A stretch of 53,609 nt of DNA from assembly GCA_049515655.1 (NCBI GenBank), contig JBEKTW010000033.1:1-53609 (forward strand), written 5' to 3'. A program made the translations under genes and the position numbers. Numbering within the stretch: the stretch's first letter is position 1; each line of letters begins with the position of its first letter. Below, in pieces: positions 25,901 through 35,200 of this stretch. The stretch is from JBEKTW01 sp049515655 (lineage in GTDB: Bacteria; Bacteroidota; Ignavibacteria; UBA10030; SZUA-254). The notes beneath the pieces are model-generated. The model saw nothing but the letters and a program-made list of their open reading frames with translations, searched no databases and was not told the origin of the DNA.

Positions 25901-27337
25901 GGGTGCCGCCGCGAGCAAGTAGGCGTCACTATCCGGCGGCGCCCAGGTAATGGGGTTCCATTCCCTGCCGCTATCGGATGAGATGAAGATCCCACCGGGC
26001 AGGTCGGATCCCGAATAGGCCGTTGCTGCAAAGACCTTTCCAGAACCATCTGCACTTACCGTGACCATCCTCATCGTCAACGAACGTCCATGGCTGCAGG
26101 AGTACAGCTTCCACGTTTGCCCGTCATCGCTCGACCGTGCAATGCTGTCCCCCTCCATGCAGGCCAGGAGATACGGTCCCAGCGAGGTAAACCCTCCCAA
26201 GGCCCGGTCCGATGATTGCGCCCAGCTCGCGCCGTCGTCGGTGGACCTGTAGGTGCGGAGAGCACCGCCGGCGAACAGGGACGTCTGTGTCGTCCCAACG
26301 GAATACACCTGCGTATTGGGGATGATCATCCTGGACCAGCTTCCTCCGCGGTCCGTCGAGCGGAACGCGCCTCCTGTGAACGTTCCGGCCATGAGCATCG
26401 TCCCGCCTGATCCGTTGCCGTCAGGAACGACAGCCAAAGGCCCGACAAGGGAATCGGTCAGGCCATAACCGGACGGGACCCAGGTGGAACCGTTGTCGGT
26501 CGATCGAAAGAGCCCCCTGAATTGGTCGGCCGCGAACAGCCGCAGGTGGCCGGCTGCCGCCGGGTCGGGCTGGATCGCGAGGCTACTAATGCCTAACCAG
26601 GAGGGTCTGCTCACCAGGGTCCAGGTTGCTCCACTGTCGACCGAAGCATATACGCCTCCACTACGCGAGCCGACCAGCACCAATGAATCCCACACGGCGA
26701 ACGCACTGGCATTGAAGTCCGTGAACCCGACGCCGGCCGGGAACCAGTTGTTGCCGTCATTCGTTGACCGGAAGATGCCGCTCATTTCAGTCCCGGCAAG
26801 GAGCACGTTGCCGCAGGTCGTCATCGCCAGGATATTGCGGTCCGCCAGTCCCGTGTCGCACGGCAGCCAGCTGTCCCCATGGTCAAAACTGCGGAAGATC
26901 CCGCCCGGGTCCGCCGCTCCGGTGAAGAGCACATGGTCAGCGGCGACGAGGAAACGCGGGCTGAGATACATGCCCTCGAGTCCACTGGCCGACTCCTTCC
27001 ACGTCCTCCCGTTGTCGGTCGACCGGGAGATCGAGTTGCCCGAGGCCAAGAGATATCCGTCCAATTGAATGATCGCCGAGGCCCCAGCAGTCGGCGTCGG
27101 CAGATTCGAGCAAGACCACGTAGCGCCGTGGTCCGGCGACCGCCACACTCCTATAGAACCTGCGAAGAGGAAGGAATCGGTCGCCACGAAACAACTGACT
27201 ATGCCGTCGGCGGGGCCGTTGGTCTGGACCCATTGTGCAAATGACAGGGGAGTGATGCCCGGCAGGAGGATGGACAGTGCGACGCAAAGCATCGCCCTTT
27301 GGCTCATTCCCGCGATGAATTGGCTCGGTTTGTTCAT
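22814..27337 (-). CDS. Giant secreted Asp-box (BNR) / fibronectin-III protein, C-terminally frameshifted
   Basis: A 1507-residue exported protein. After a signal peptide ('AMLCVALSILLPGITPLSFA') come about 950 residues of repeated Asp-box units ('FRSTDNGSTWVP', 'YRSTDDGASWAQ' and many others), as in sialidase-like and Ycf48-like beta-propellers. Then come about three fibronectin-III domains ('VDSTGRECGWS', 'YYYRITAVDSTGAESGWSNE') and a double 'GWN...GYWIK' module. The last roughly 60 residues are out-of-frame sequence because of a 10-bp duplication (22996-23015), so the protein as written lacks its T9SS domain and would not be sorted. The ribosome site 'ggaagga' precedes the ATG at 27337. There is no sialidase active-site evidence, so an adhesive or binding role is more likely. 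The adjacent gene at 27436-31995 is a close paralogue. Confidence 0.85.
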   Translation of the reverse strand: MNKPSQFIAGMSQRAMLCVALSILLPGITPLSFAQWVQTNGPADGIVSCFVATDSFLFAGSIGVWRSPDHGATWSCSNLPTPTAGASAIIQLDGYLLASGNSISRSTDNGRTWKESASGLEGMYLSPRFLVAADHVLFTGAADPGGIFRSFDHGDSWLPCDTGLADRNILAMTTCGNVLLAGTEMSGIFRSTNDGNNWFPAGVGFTDFNASAFAVWDSLVLVGSRSGGVYASVDSGATWTLVSRPSWLGISSLAIQPDPAAAGHLRLFAADQFRGLFRSTDNGSTWVPSGYGLTDSLVGPLAVVPDGNGSGGTMLMAGTFTGGAFRSTDRGGSWSRMIIPNTQVYSVGTTQTSLFAGGALRTYRSTDDGASWAQSSDRALGGFTSLGPYLLACMEGDSIARSSDDGQTWKLYSCSHGRSLTMRMVTVSADGSGKVFAATAYSGSDLPGGIFISSDSGREWNPITWAPPDSDAYLLAAAPGATPGTGYVFSASLVHTSMGSSLFRSSDNGATWTDVAHGFGQVWSLCVVPTWSGTYLFAGAEPNGPPEHGIWRSTNNGDTWTPVGPLEFIPWSFAVSPDGAGGSYIFATNRTGGILASNDYGETWTAVNSGLTPGIITGLTVSSHDGDFNLFAGTGSAGVWRYPLSQLMNIDTSWSGVAPGKGPVSSIVFSPRGNGSQATDVFALNAQGTLLSPGGDLFRSLDGARSWSDAGSRFNHAVTCLATIPAPGPGNTNLLAGIWGAGLARSTDNGVSWTMLPPAGPPCYDLTQTTSIAVIPDGMGSSTTVLAGHKGLYQSTDDGTTWTKTASDELSSLTISEVGGETDVFAYGKWCAHFLLSTDNGSTWSNASPGLTGLKQTSAFAAIGPNRFASAVTTHGAGLYRSTDFGTTWTTVTPASASVSALAYYGPNLFAGTSDNRILLSTDNGASWASPYAGFQSSSVSSLAILVDSMQRGTLLAGTTGGGVWRWPLPNVLNSTTIRLSAVGRYPTLPEKAAKRGSPVQTSPAPQTPGTCTTSDLSDGIVLLSWTQSHQGDFQRYRIYADLFSHPRTPVDSMTLKVADTAALITGLARDVEFHFRVSAVNLSGHENNWSNEVSAVPAAPIPIAATAGIHRTLLHWTSGAGAGVVRYRIYADTLPWPARLVDSTAGGPADTSKLVGGLVDGVTYNFRVTAVDSTGRECGWSMDCNAAPGVFRQTLIAVPGDGQAFLTWGQSDLFGIVRYRIYGGTSPGPTTIIDTTGGYADTTMLLTALTNGALYYYRITAVDSTGAESGWSNEAGALPGRFIFPLSMGWNMVGVPMTVPDCRRSALFPFAASPAFAFENGYAMKDTLVNGRGYWIKLKGSSYLSLDGSPRLTDTVEVREGWNIIGSISTSFPVTQITSDPGGITTSQFYGYMHGYVISDTIQPGRGYWVKTDRSGKLILSAAAGMTKASNRIRIVASNETPPNASRAARGNPQSATGNPRSLCSGPELSEPVQPDNRFRISDCQFRICIAEGLRHSRQRGGYPCE
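22996..23015. repeat. 10-bp perfect tandem duplication causing a frameshift
   Basis: 'gggaggcgtt' occurs twice in direct succession. The paralogous site in the next gene (about 27741-27755) has only one copy and stays in frame. Because 10 is not a multiple of three, the extra copy moves the T9SS domain out of frame. Confidence 0.92.
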
Positions 27338-27435
27338 AGCGCGTTTTCCTTCCGGGAGACACCTGACTCCCGTAAATAATCCTCGTGACTATTATGCATC
27401 CCGATCCTGACTCCCGGGATGGTTATTGGACTTTA

Positions 27436-30400
27436 CTATTTCAATAATAGAAGCTTCTTCGTGGCAGTGAACCTTCCTGTCTGGAGCCGATAGAAATAAA
27501 TGCCGCTCGGCATCCGGCTCGCATCCCACGTCACGGTGTATGCGCCGGGCTGCTTCACCTCATTCACCAGCGTCGCGACCTCCCTGCCCAGCACATCATA
27601 GACCTTCAATGTGACCAATCCGCAATCGACAATCCGAAATCCGAAATCGGTTGTCGGGTTGAACGGGTTCGGATAGTTCTGGTCCAGAGCATAGTGATCG
27701 GGGATTGCCGGTTGCTGATTGAGGATTTCCCCTGGCGGCGCGGGAGGCGTTTTCATCGTCGCTGCCGGGGCGGAAAGGATGAGCTTGCCGCTCCGGTCCG
27801 TCTTCACCCAGTATCCTCTCCCTGGCTGGATGGTGTCGCTGATGACGTAACCGTGCATGAACGTGTAGAACTGCGATGTCACGAGTCCACCCGGGTCGGA
27901 GGCGATCTGCACCACCGGCAGCGGGGACGCAATGGAACCGATCATGTTCCATCCGGCCCGCACCTCCACCGTGTCCAGCGTGCGCGGAGTCCCGTCCAGA
28001 GAGAACCAGCTGCTGCCGCCGAGCTTGATCCAGTAGGCTTTGCCGTTGGCGAGAGTGTCCTTCATGGCGTAGCCGCCATCAAAAGCGAAGGCGGACGAGA
28101 CAGCGAACGGAAACAGGACGGACCGTCGATAATCGGGCACGGTCATCGGGACGGCGACCATGTTCCAGCCGATCGACAGGGGAAGGACAAAGACGTCCGG
28201 CATCGCGGGGACCTCGTTGGAGTAATCGCTTTCAAGGCCGAAGCTGTCCACAGCAGTGACCCGGAAGTAGTAGGGCACGCCGTTGGTGAGCCCGCCGACC
28301 AGCTTCGACGTGTCGGTCGGGCCTCCGGCGGTCGAATCAATGAGCGCCGCGGGATGGGGCGAGGTGCCGCCGTAGATGCGGCAGCGCATCAAACCGAGCA
28401 GGTTGGTCTTTCCCCACGTGAGCAGAACCTGTCCGTTGCCCGGAACTGCGGAGAGCGGTGGCCGGAAGAGACCCGGAGTGGCCGTGTTCACATTCGACCA
28501 ATCGCACTCGAAACCCTGAGTGTCGATAGCCGTGATGCGAAAGTAGTAGGCGACGCAGTCCGCAAGACCGTGGAGGATCTTTGTCGTATCGGTCGCGCCG
28601 CCGATCGTCGAGTCGATCAGGGCGACCGGTGCCGCCGACGTGTCTCCGTAGATGCGGTAGCGTGCAACACCGGAGCGCTCGTCTTTGGCCCAGTGCAGCA
28701 GCACTCTGCGCATCCCGGGAATCGCGGTGATCTTCATCGGGGGGGCCGGCGTGGCGTTGACCTCGTTCGACCAGTTGTTCTCATAGCCCGAATTATCCAT
28801 CGCGGTCACACGGAAGTAATACGGCCTATCCTCAAGAAGGCCGGTGACGAGGCGGACCGTATCGGACAGGGAGCCGGTGAGAATACCTATCAGTGACCGT
28901 GGATGCGGCACGGTATCTGCGTACAGCCGATAGCTGAGAAAATCGGAGTGATGGTCCCTCGTCCAGCTCAGCAGCATCCTGCCGTTGCGCGGGACGGAAG
29001 CCGTACTGCGGAGGTCGGGCTTGAGACTTGCGGTGAGTGAGACCTGCTTCACGTTCAGGCCCGGAGTGAGGCCGCCGATGGCCCTGAGGTTGATTGCCGC
29101 CGAGATGAGTGCGGTGGAGAGAGGATACCTCCACACCCCGCAGCCGGATGTCCCGGCAAAGGCCCACCCTGCCCCCGAAGAGTCGGCACAGAAGGCGAAT
29201 GAGTGAATGCAGAGACTTTTCAGCCCTGAATTGAGCCTGGCCCAGCTTGTTCCAAAATCGGAAGAGAGATAGATTCCACCTCCACAGGTTCCCGTGAAGA
29301 GGGTCGACCCGCAGAATGCGAGAGCGTACACGGGCGACTCTTCGGGATGTACATTGTTCCATGTCGACCCGCCGTCCGTTGAACGGAGCAGGGCATCGTA
29401 CATCATCGGGTACCTCATTTCTGCGCCGAGGAACTCCTGATTGCCCCTGGCTGCATCGCAAAAGATGTTATGAAGGGACCACCCGTCGATGATCGGCCGG
29501 ACGTCTGCCCAGTTCATTCCCCCGTCCGTTGAGAAGTAGAGGCCACTCTTATAGCTGGCAAAAAGCCTCGTTCCCCCCGTGTCGCTGGTATAGGCGAGAC
29601 TCCACGGCGGATAGGTTACACCGTTGGTCGCGGCCCAGGTCGATCCGTTGTCAGTGGATCGCCAGATGCCGCTACCGTGGCCCGTGGCGCCCAGAAGGAC
29701 GATGGTACCCCCCGTTCCGTCGGGGACGACGGCAATAGAGAGCACGTTCCTGAAGGGGCCCTTGGTATGTTTGATGTTGCCCGGTGCGGGGGGAAGACCC
29801 GTCCAGGTGTCGCCATTGTCCGTGGACCGCGGGAGGTAGCCGCTGTAGGTGCCGGCAAGGAGGTTTGTGCCGCCCGGGCCCCCTGCGGCGGGAACGACAG
29901 CCAGGCAGCTGATGTCATTGTTCAGGCTCGGCACAATGTTCGTCCAGCTTTTGCCGTAGTCGGTGGAACGGTACAGACTGCCCTGGGGGGGATAGTTCGG
30001 CTCATAGCTTTCGGGTCTGGCTATCGCGAAGATGACCGACCTGCCCGAGCCGTCCCCTGTGGGGGAACTCACGATCGAGGCGATGCAGTAGCCTGTCAAC
30101 GCGGCATCGACCGCGTTCCAGCTCGTGTCGTTGACCATCAACGTCGCCAGCGGCAGTTGCCAGACACCCTGCCCCCACGTTCCGGCGAAGAGGCTGGTCT
30201 GGCCGCCGAAATGGGAGATGGCGATCGAGCTGAAATCCAGGTGATTGTCGTAAGATCCGATGATCGCCCACGTCAAGCCGTTGTCCGTGGAGATGAACAC
30301 ATCGTTGCCGAACAGGCCGAACACATCCGTGCCGCCCGTGCCGTCGGGCGTGCTGACCATTGCGGAGACGGAAAACGACGAGCCCGAAGGAGCTGACCAC

Positions 30401-31995
30401 GTATTGCCGTTGTCGGTTGAGCGGATGACGCCGGAATTCCCCGTACCGACAAGAATGGCCGTTTCCCCGTGCTGGGCCGACGCCAGCATGGCGTGTCCTT
30501 CTTTGCCTGTCAGGTCGTTGACCATGGTCCATGTGGCACCGTTGTCGGGTGAACGGAAGACGCCGCTGATCGTGGCCGCGAAGACGTAGCCCGTCGCGGA
30601 GGTGTCCGGTGGCGTTGCAGCGACGCCATACACGTGGAGATCGGTCAGCCCATTGTTGACAGCCCTCCAGGTGGTTCCGCCATCCGGGGAGATCGCCACG
30701 CCCGCAGATGTCGAGCCCGCGAAAATGTTCCCGGAGCCATCGGCACTGCCTGCGAAGCTGACACTCCCCGAGCTGAAAGCACCGACGCCTTCCCATGACT
30801 CTCCGTCATTCGTGGTGTGCATGACACCTCCCGAGCTTGTCCCGGCAAAGAACGACGGGCCGAACGAGGCGAACGACACAATTTCAGGGCCCTGCATCCC
30901 GATCGGCATCCATGTCGCGCCGTTGTCCCCCGACCTGAACAAGCCCTGTTCGTTCGCGTCTGCGAACAGCGCTGTGGAGCTGGCGCCGACGGCAGAGATG
31001 CCTGAACAGGGAATGACAGAGCTTGCCCACGTGGCGCCATAGTCCGTCGACCGCGCAACGCCCCAGTTTCCAATCCCGGCGAGCAGGGTCATCCCGCCCG
31101 TGCCGTCTCCGGCCGGGACGGCCGCCAGCGAAATGATGTTGGTGTCCGCAAGTCCCATATTGACGGCCGCCCAGCTGGCTCCGTTGTCGGCCGTGCGGTA
31201 GACTCCCGTCGGGGTTGCCGCAAAGAGGTATGTCGTGCCCAGGCTGTCTCCCGGCGATGCAACGGTGAGCGCCTGGATCGGGGCCTCGGGGAGACCGCCG
31301 CCTAGGCGCGTCCAGCTCGAACCGCCGTTGGACGAGAAAAAGACGTGTCCTTCATTAGACCCGGCGAACAGGTTACTGCCGTTCGCGGCCAGCGTGAGGA
31401 TGTTGTCGTCCGTCAGGCCGGCAGACGCGTGTGACCAGTTCTTTCCCATGTTGGTTGTGCGAAAAACGCCATGCTCCGTGGTTCCCGCGAACAGCGTCGT
31501 CCCGATGACGGCGAACGCCTGGGCCGTCTTGTCAGTCAGTCCCGACTCCGCGAAATTCCAGGTTGCTCCGAGGTCGCTGGAGCAATAGACGTCTCCGGTG
31601 CAGCCCCTCATGGCAAGGAAGAGAACCGTATCGACAGCGGCGAAGACGTAGGGGTCGCACCCGTCGCCGTCGAGGCCGGTATAGCTGCGATACCAGGTTC
31701 TTCCATCGTCGGTCGATATATTGACGATCGCGTAGGTTGCGTAGATTTTCGAGCCATAGGCGAAGACCCCGTAGTTCGGCCCGTTGAGGCGCCCCGTCGA
31801 CTTCCAGGAGCGTCCGTTGTCAACGGACCTGAAGACGCCCGAGATTGTGCCCGCGAAGATGCCCGTGGGGGTGACAGTGTAACTGTAGACGCGACCCATG
31901 CTGGGGCCGCCGGTCTGGATCCATTGTGCGAAGGATGGAGTGGTTAGGATGAATGCTGAAACCACGAGTACGAGAAAACGGACAGTGTTTTTCAT
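27436..31995 (-). CDS. Giant secreted Asp-box (BNR) / fibronectin-III protein with T9SS domain
   Basis: The intact paralogue of the preceding gene, about 1519 residues. The start is the ATG at 31995, preceded by 'taggagcatcagtc'; a TTG six codons upstream is less likely. Signal peptide 'FLVLVVSAFILTTPSFAQ'. Repeated Asp-boxes ('YRTADNGASWAA', 'FRSGDNGATWMP', 'ISTDNGLTWAI') fill the first thousand residues. Fibronectin-III domains follow ('YYFRVTAMDNSGYENNWSNE'), then the double 'GWN...GYWIK' module and a T9SS domain ('DQNYPNPFNPTTDFGFRI' to 'TKKLLLLK'). The role is probably cell-surface binding of glycans or proteins. Several 3' segments are almost identical in DNA to the first paralogue, pointing to recent duplication or gene conversion. 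Confidence 0.88.
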   Translation of the reverse strand: MKNTVRFLVLVVSAFILTTPSFAQWIQTGGPSMGRVYSYTVTPTGIFAGTISGVFRSVDNGRSWKSTGRLNGPNYGVFAYGSKIYATYAIVNISTDDGRTWYRSYTGLDGDGCDPYVFAAVDTVLFLAMRGCTGDVYCSSDLGATWNFAESGLTDKTAQAFAVIGTTLFAGTTEHGVFRTTNMGKNWSHASAGLTDDNILTLAANGSNLFAGSNEGHVFFSSNGGSSWTRLGGGLPEAPIQALTVASPGDSLGTTYLFAATPTGVYRTADNGASWAAVNMGLADTNIISLAAVPAGDGTGGMTLLAGIGNWGVARSTDYGATWASSVIPCSGISAVGASSTALFADANEQGLFRSGDNGATWMPIGMQGPEIVSFASFGPSFFAGTSSGGVMHTTNDGESWEGVGAFSSGSVSFAGSADGSGNIFAGSTSAGVAISPDGGTTWRAVNNGLTDLHVYGVAATPPDTSATGYVFAATISGVFRSPDNGATWTMVNDLTGKEGHAMLASAQHGETAILVGTGNSGVIRSTDNGNTWSAPSGSSFSVSAMVSTPDGTGGTDVFGLFGNDVFISTDNGLTWAIIGSYDNHLDFSSIAISHFGGQTSLFAGTWGQGVWQLPLATLMVNDTSWNAVDAALTGYCIASIVSSPTGDGSGRSVIFAIARPESYEPNYPPQGSLYRSTDYGKSWTNIVPSLNNDISCLAVVPAAGGPGGTNLLAGTYSGYLPRSTDNGDTWTGLPPAPGNIKHTKGPFRNVLSIAVVPDGTGGTIVLLGATGHGSGIWRSTDNGSTWAATNGVTYPPWSLAYTSDTGGTRLFASYKSGLYFSTDGGMNWADVRPIIDGWSLHNIFCDAARGNQEFLGAEMRYPMMYDALLRSTDGGSTWNNVHPEESPVYALAFCGSTLFTGTCGGGIYLSSDFGTSWARLNSGLKSLCIHSFAFCADSSGAGWAFAGTSGCGVWRYPLSTALISAAINLRAIGGLTPGLNVKQVSLTASLKPDLRSTASVPRNGRMLLSWTRDHHSDFLSYRLYADTVPHPRSLIGILTGSLSDTVRLVTGLLEDRPYYFRVTAMDNSGYENNWSNEVNATPAPPMKITAIPGMRRVLLHWAKDERSGVARYRIYGDTSAAPVALIDSTIGGATDTTKILHGLADCVAYYFRITAIDTQGFECDWSNVNTATPGLFRPPLSAVPGNGQVLLTWGKTNLLGLMRCRIYGGTSPHPAALIDSTAGGPTDTSKLVGGLTNGVPYYFRVTAVDSFGLESDYSNEVPAMPDVFVLPLSIGWNMVAVPMTVPDYRRSVLFPFAVSSAFAFDGGYAMKDTLANGKAYWIKLGGSSWFSLDGTPRTLDTVEVRAGWNMIGSIASPLPVVQIASDPGGLVTSQFYTFMHGYVISDTIQPGRGYWVKTDRSGKLILSAPAATMKTPPAPPGEILNQQPAIPDHYALDQNYPNPFNPTTDFGFRIVDCGLVTLKVYDVLGREVATLVNEVKQPGAYTVTWDASRMPSGIYFYRLQTGRFTATKKLLLLK

Positions 31996-32064
31996 GACTG
32001 ATGCTCCTATCAACTTATGTTTTCGATTTGTCCCTATGTCGATGCGATGTTATGTCATGAACAA

Positions 32065-32234
32065 CCCCGCGAAAGAACGCGGACCGCTGATAACAGCTGA
32101 TCACGACACTTCGTTATTCTAACATCAGCCCCGATAAAAAGCATCGGGATTTCTGTTAAAGTGACTTCGCCAAGTTCCTATCAGTCCCGCGAAAGAACGC
32201 GGGATTTCTGATAAAATGACTTCGTCATTTTATC
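32065..32234 (-). terminator. Cluster of hairpins between the BNR and SdrD-like genes
   Basis: Three hairpins follow each other: 'cccgcgaaagaacgcgg' near 32068, 'cccgataaaaagcatcggg' near 32131, and 'cccgcgaaagaacgcggg' near 32186. A fourth, 'gataaaatgac' + 'ttc' + 'gtcattttatc' (32210-32234), is a perfect 11-bp stem that contains the stop codon of the upstream SdrD-like gene. Read on the minus strand they follow that gene immediately and are likely to end its transcript. Confidence 0.6.
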
Positions 32235-35200
32235 ATCAACATTTTCTTCACGCTCGAAAAATGCTGAGCGGCGGTGCCCTCATCATTGTTCGCACTCACC
32301 TCCACCTCTATCCGGTAGAAGTAGACGCCAGAAGCGAAGCTGCGGCCTTCGGTGGAAAATTCAATTTGTTGCCATCCATCCTCCATCGCTTCCTGGTCGA
32401 TGAGCGTTGCAACCTCCTGACCGATAGTGTTGTACATCTTCAGCGTAACAACACCCGGTTGCTTCATGTAGAACTCAATGGTGGTTGTCGGATTAAACGG
32501 GTTCGGATAGTTCTGCAGAAGTTCGAACCGGTCGGGCTCTGGCGCTGCAACCGCTGCAACTGGCTTGTTCTTTCCGGCCGCCGAGAATGAGCTGTCAATG
32601 TGAATGTACGGTATATCCGTCACAGCCTTGACCGCTGTCAATGTCAGGCTCGGCTTGCTTCCTCCAGGCTTCCAGGACGTATAGTCCATCGGTCCACAGA
32701 AGGCGGAATCAATTTTCCGTATGGTTTGATAGAGGCTCACGGGATCGAACCATTCGTACCCGGTCGGCATCTGGCAGTGATCGAGTCCGATCGTATCCCG
32801 GTAGGACGACATATACTGGTCGAGCACACCGGCGATGAATTGAATCGATTTTCCATTGAACGGATTTCCACCGCCTTCATCGAAGATCAAATCGCCGAAG
32901 CTAAGCGGAGTGACGCCTCGAACGCTTGCGAGGAGATTGACCTTGAGCGCGACCGCCTCGGCAAACAGCATATTATTTTGCATTGATGGCGGCAAAGATG
33001 ACGCTTGCCTTGTAATCGAGGCCCCGCCGGTGTATGTGCCCAGACACGTCGGCGTCCCCGTATGCATGTTTCCACGGCTGTCGACGAGCGATTTGGTAAC
33101 ATCCGTGTAGTGCTTCATCAGGACCGTATGTGAGGAGTGCTTGTCACGCGAAAGGCCGACCTGAACCGTATGCCCAACCATTGCCGCCATGAGCATATCA
33201 ACGGCATTGGGCATCATGTAAGGCAAAGGCATTGAATTCAAGGATCTGGGTGTATAGGACGCAGTCTTCGAGACGCCGGGGAATGTCCAATATGCGTGCG
33301 AGACGTTTTGCTTTAGTGTCGTTGTCGGCTTCGGATTAGCGCACACGCCCCCGATCAGCGCCGCCTGGCCGGAATCCAACCCACCCGGAAAAGTCAGCAC
33401 GACCGTCGTTCTCGCGTCATTAAACGTCTGACCCGCCGGGGGCGCAACCACGAGACTATCGATGATGGGGTATTTGAACGTGATCTGCATCCCGGTCGCC
33501 GCGACCCGAGGTTTGAGCCTGACATTGTTCATGAATGTCACTGTGAAGGTCGCCTGGGTTACGAGGAGTTTGTTAATCGCGGTTCCGTATTTCTTCCCAT
33601 CATAGCTCATTGCATGAGCGATACTGTCCGGTATGAATGTGCGGTACCCGGCGCTGAACGTGCTGTCGTAAGAGTTGCCGAAATCGGCAGATGTCAGATG
33701 CGTTGCAGAATCAAGTCTGATGGAGAGATACCGGAAGTCCGGCGGGAGCGTTTGCACCCAGCGTGTTCGCAGCGACTCGCTGAGCATGTAGCTTCCCGCC
33801 CAGAGGGAATCGATGAAATAATTCCCGCTGCCGTCAGTAGTAACTTCCTTTTTATAAAAGTGACGGTCAAAATCAACCCCGGTCAGTATAATCGTCCAGA
33901 CGCCGATGCCGGATTCCCCGGAATCTCTCGCGCCGTTTTTGTTCGCGTCGTTAAAGCATTGACCGCTGACGGAGGCGCTCCTCGGAGCTGGAACTTCGGC
34001 GAAATTCGCGGTGTCAACCACGAAGCCACCGATCATATTGAAGCCACGCGTACGGCCCGGCGAGGAAATGATCCAATTGGGTGGCTTGGTCACCACCGCG
34101 ATGTAGTAGTATCCCGGGTAAAGACTATCGAAGCTGTAATGGCCCGTGCTGTCCGTGTATGTAACAGCCGCGGTATCATCGGAGAGGCTCACCCAAATGC
34201 GTGCAACACCGGGTTCGCCGGTGTCCTTGACGCCGTTGCCGTTCAGATCGTTGAATATCCAACCCCCGATGGCGCAGGTCTTGCCGTACGGGGGCGGATA
34301 ATAATTGCCAAAATTGAGGTCTGTGTAATTTGTCACAAGATCATGGACGAGAACGTCATATTCGTCGCCACGTGGGGGCAATGTCTGGTAGCCGGAAAAA
34401 TCTTCCCAGACGTGATATTCGCCGGTATCCGTGACGGCGGATGAAAAATAACCGGAGGAATCGGTGAATAGATCAAAATATTCCGACCCATCGATCTCGA
34501 CTTCCTGGTTGGGGACTAATGTTTCGGAGCTATCCCAAATGCCGTTATGATTCGCGTCGTTGAATACATGCCCCGAGAGGGTCACATACGGATGCCAGTT
34601 CCCGAAATTTGCCGTCATGACGCTATCCTGTGAGGCAATCGTGATTTGCCAGTTCCCGGATGAAGGCGAGATTTGGGTCCATCCCGGGTCGAGTTCCTCG
34701 GTGAGGGTGTACGTTCCCGTCGGCAGCACAAAACTATACATCCCTTGATCATCGGGCCAGGTGGTTTCTGAGAAGAGGCTTCCCGTAGCCGTTATCTTCC
34801 AGTCTCCATCATCCAGCGGAGGCTCGTTAGGATCCTGCGCTCCGTTCCGGTTGATGTCAAAATATGTAACTCCGGCGATTGTCCCGCCGGTGAAAACGAC
34901 GACGTTATCGATGTACCATCCCGGGAAATCATTGCTGAGCTCGTCTCCGGTGTCAAAGTGGAAGCGAATATTGATGGTCTGATTAGCGTAGTAACTGAGG
35001 TCGAAGTCTGTAATGATCCATCCGCCGCTGTTGCCGGAGCAGGAATTGGTATCAGTCCGCAACTCATTCCATGTTGCCCCGCTATCGGTGCTAACGCCGA
35101 CCGTGCAGAAATCTTTTCCCCGTTCGGTGATAAAGTTCTCATTGAAAACGAGATTGATCGGCAGCGTCGCTCCCGTGAGGTCGATCGACGGTGAGATGAG

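Noticed and set aside
22814..27337. Active sialidase assignment for the BNR proteins
   Set aside because: Asp-boxes are abundant, but the arginine triad and other sialidase active-site residues are not evident; the repeats alone do not indicate the enzyme.
27694..28896. 400-codon plus-strand open frame inside the second BNR gene
   Set aside because: Antisense shadow of fibronectin-III and T9SS coding sequence; composition (Arg, Gly, Asp rich) is not protein-like.
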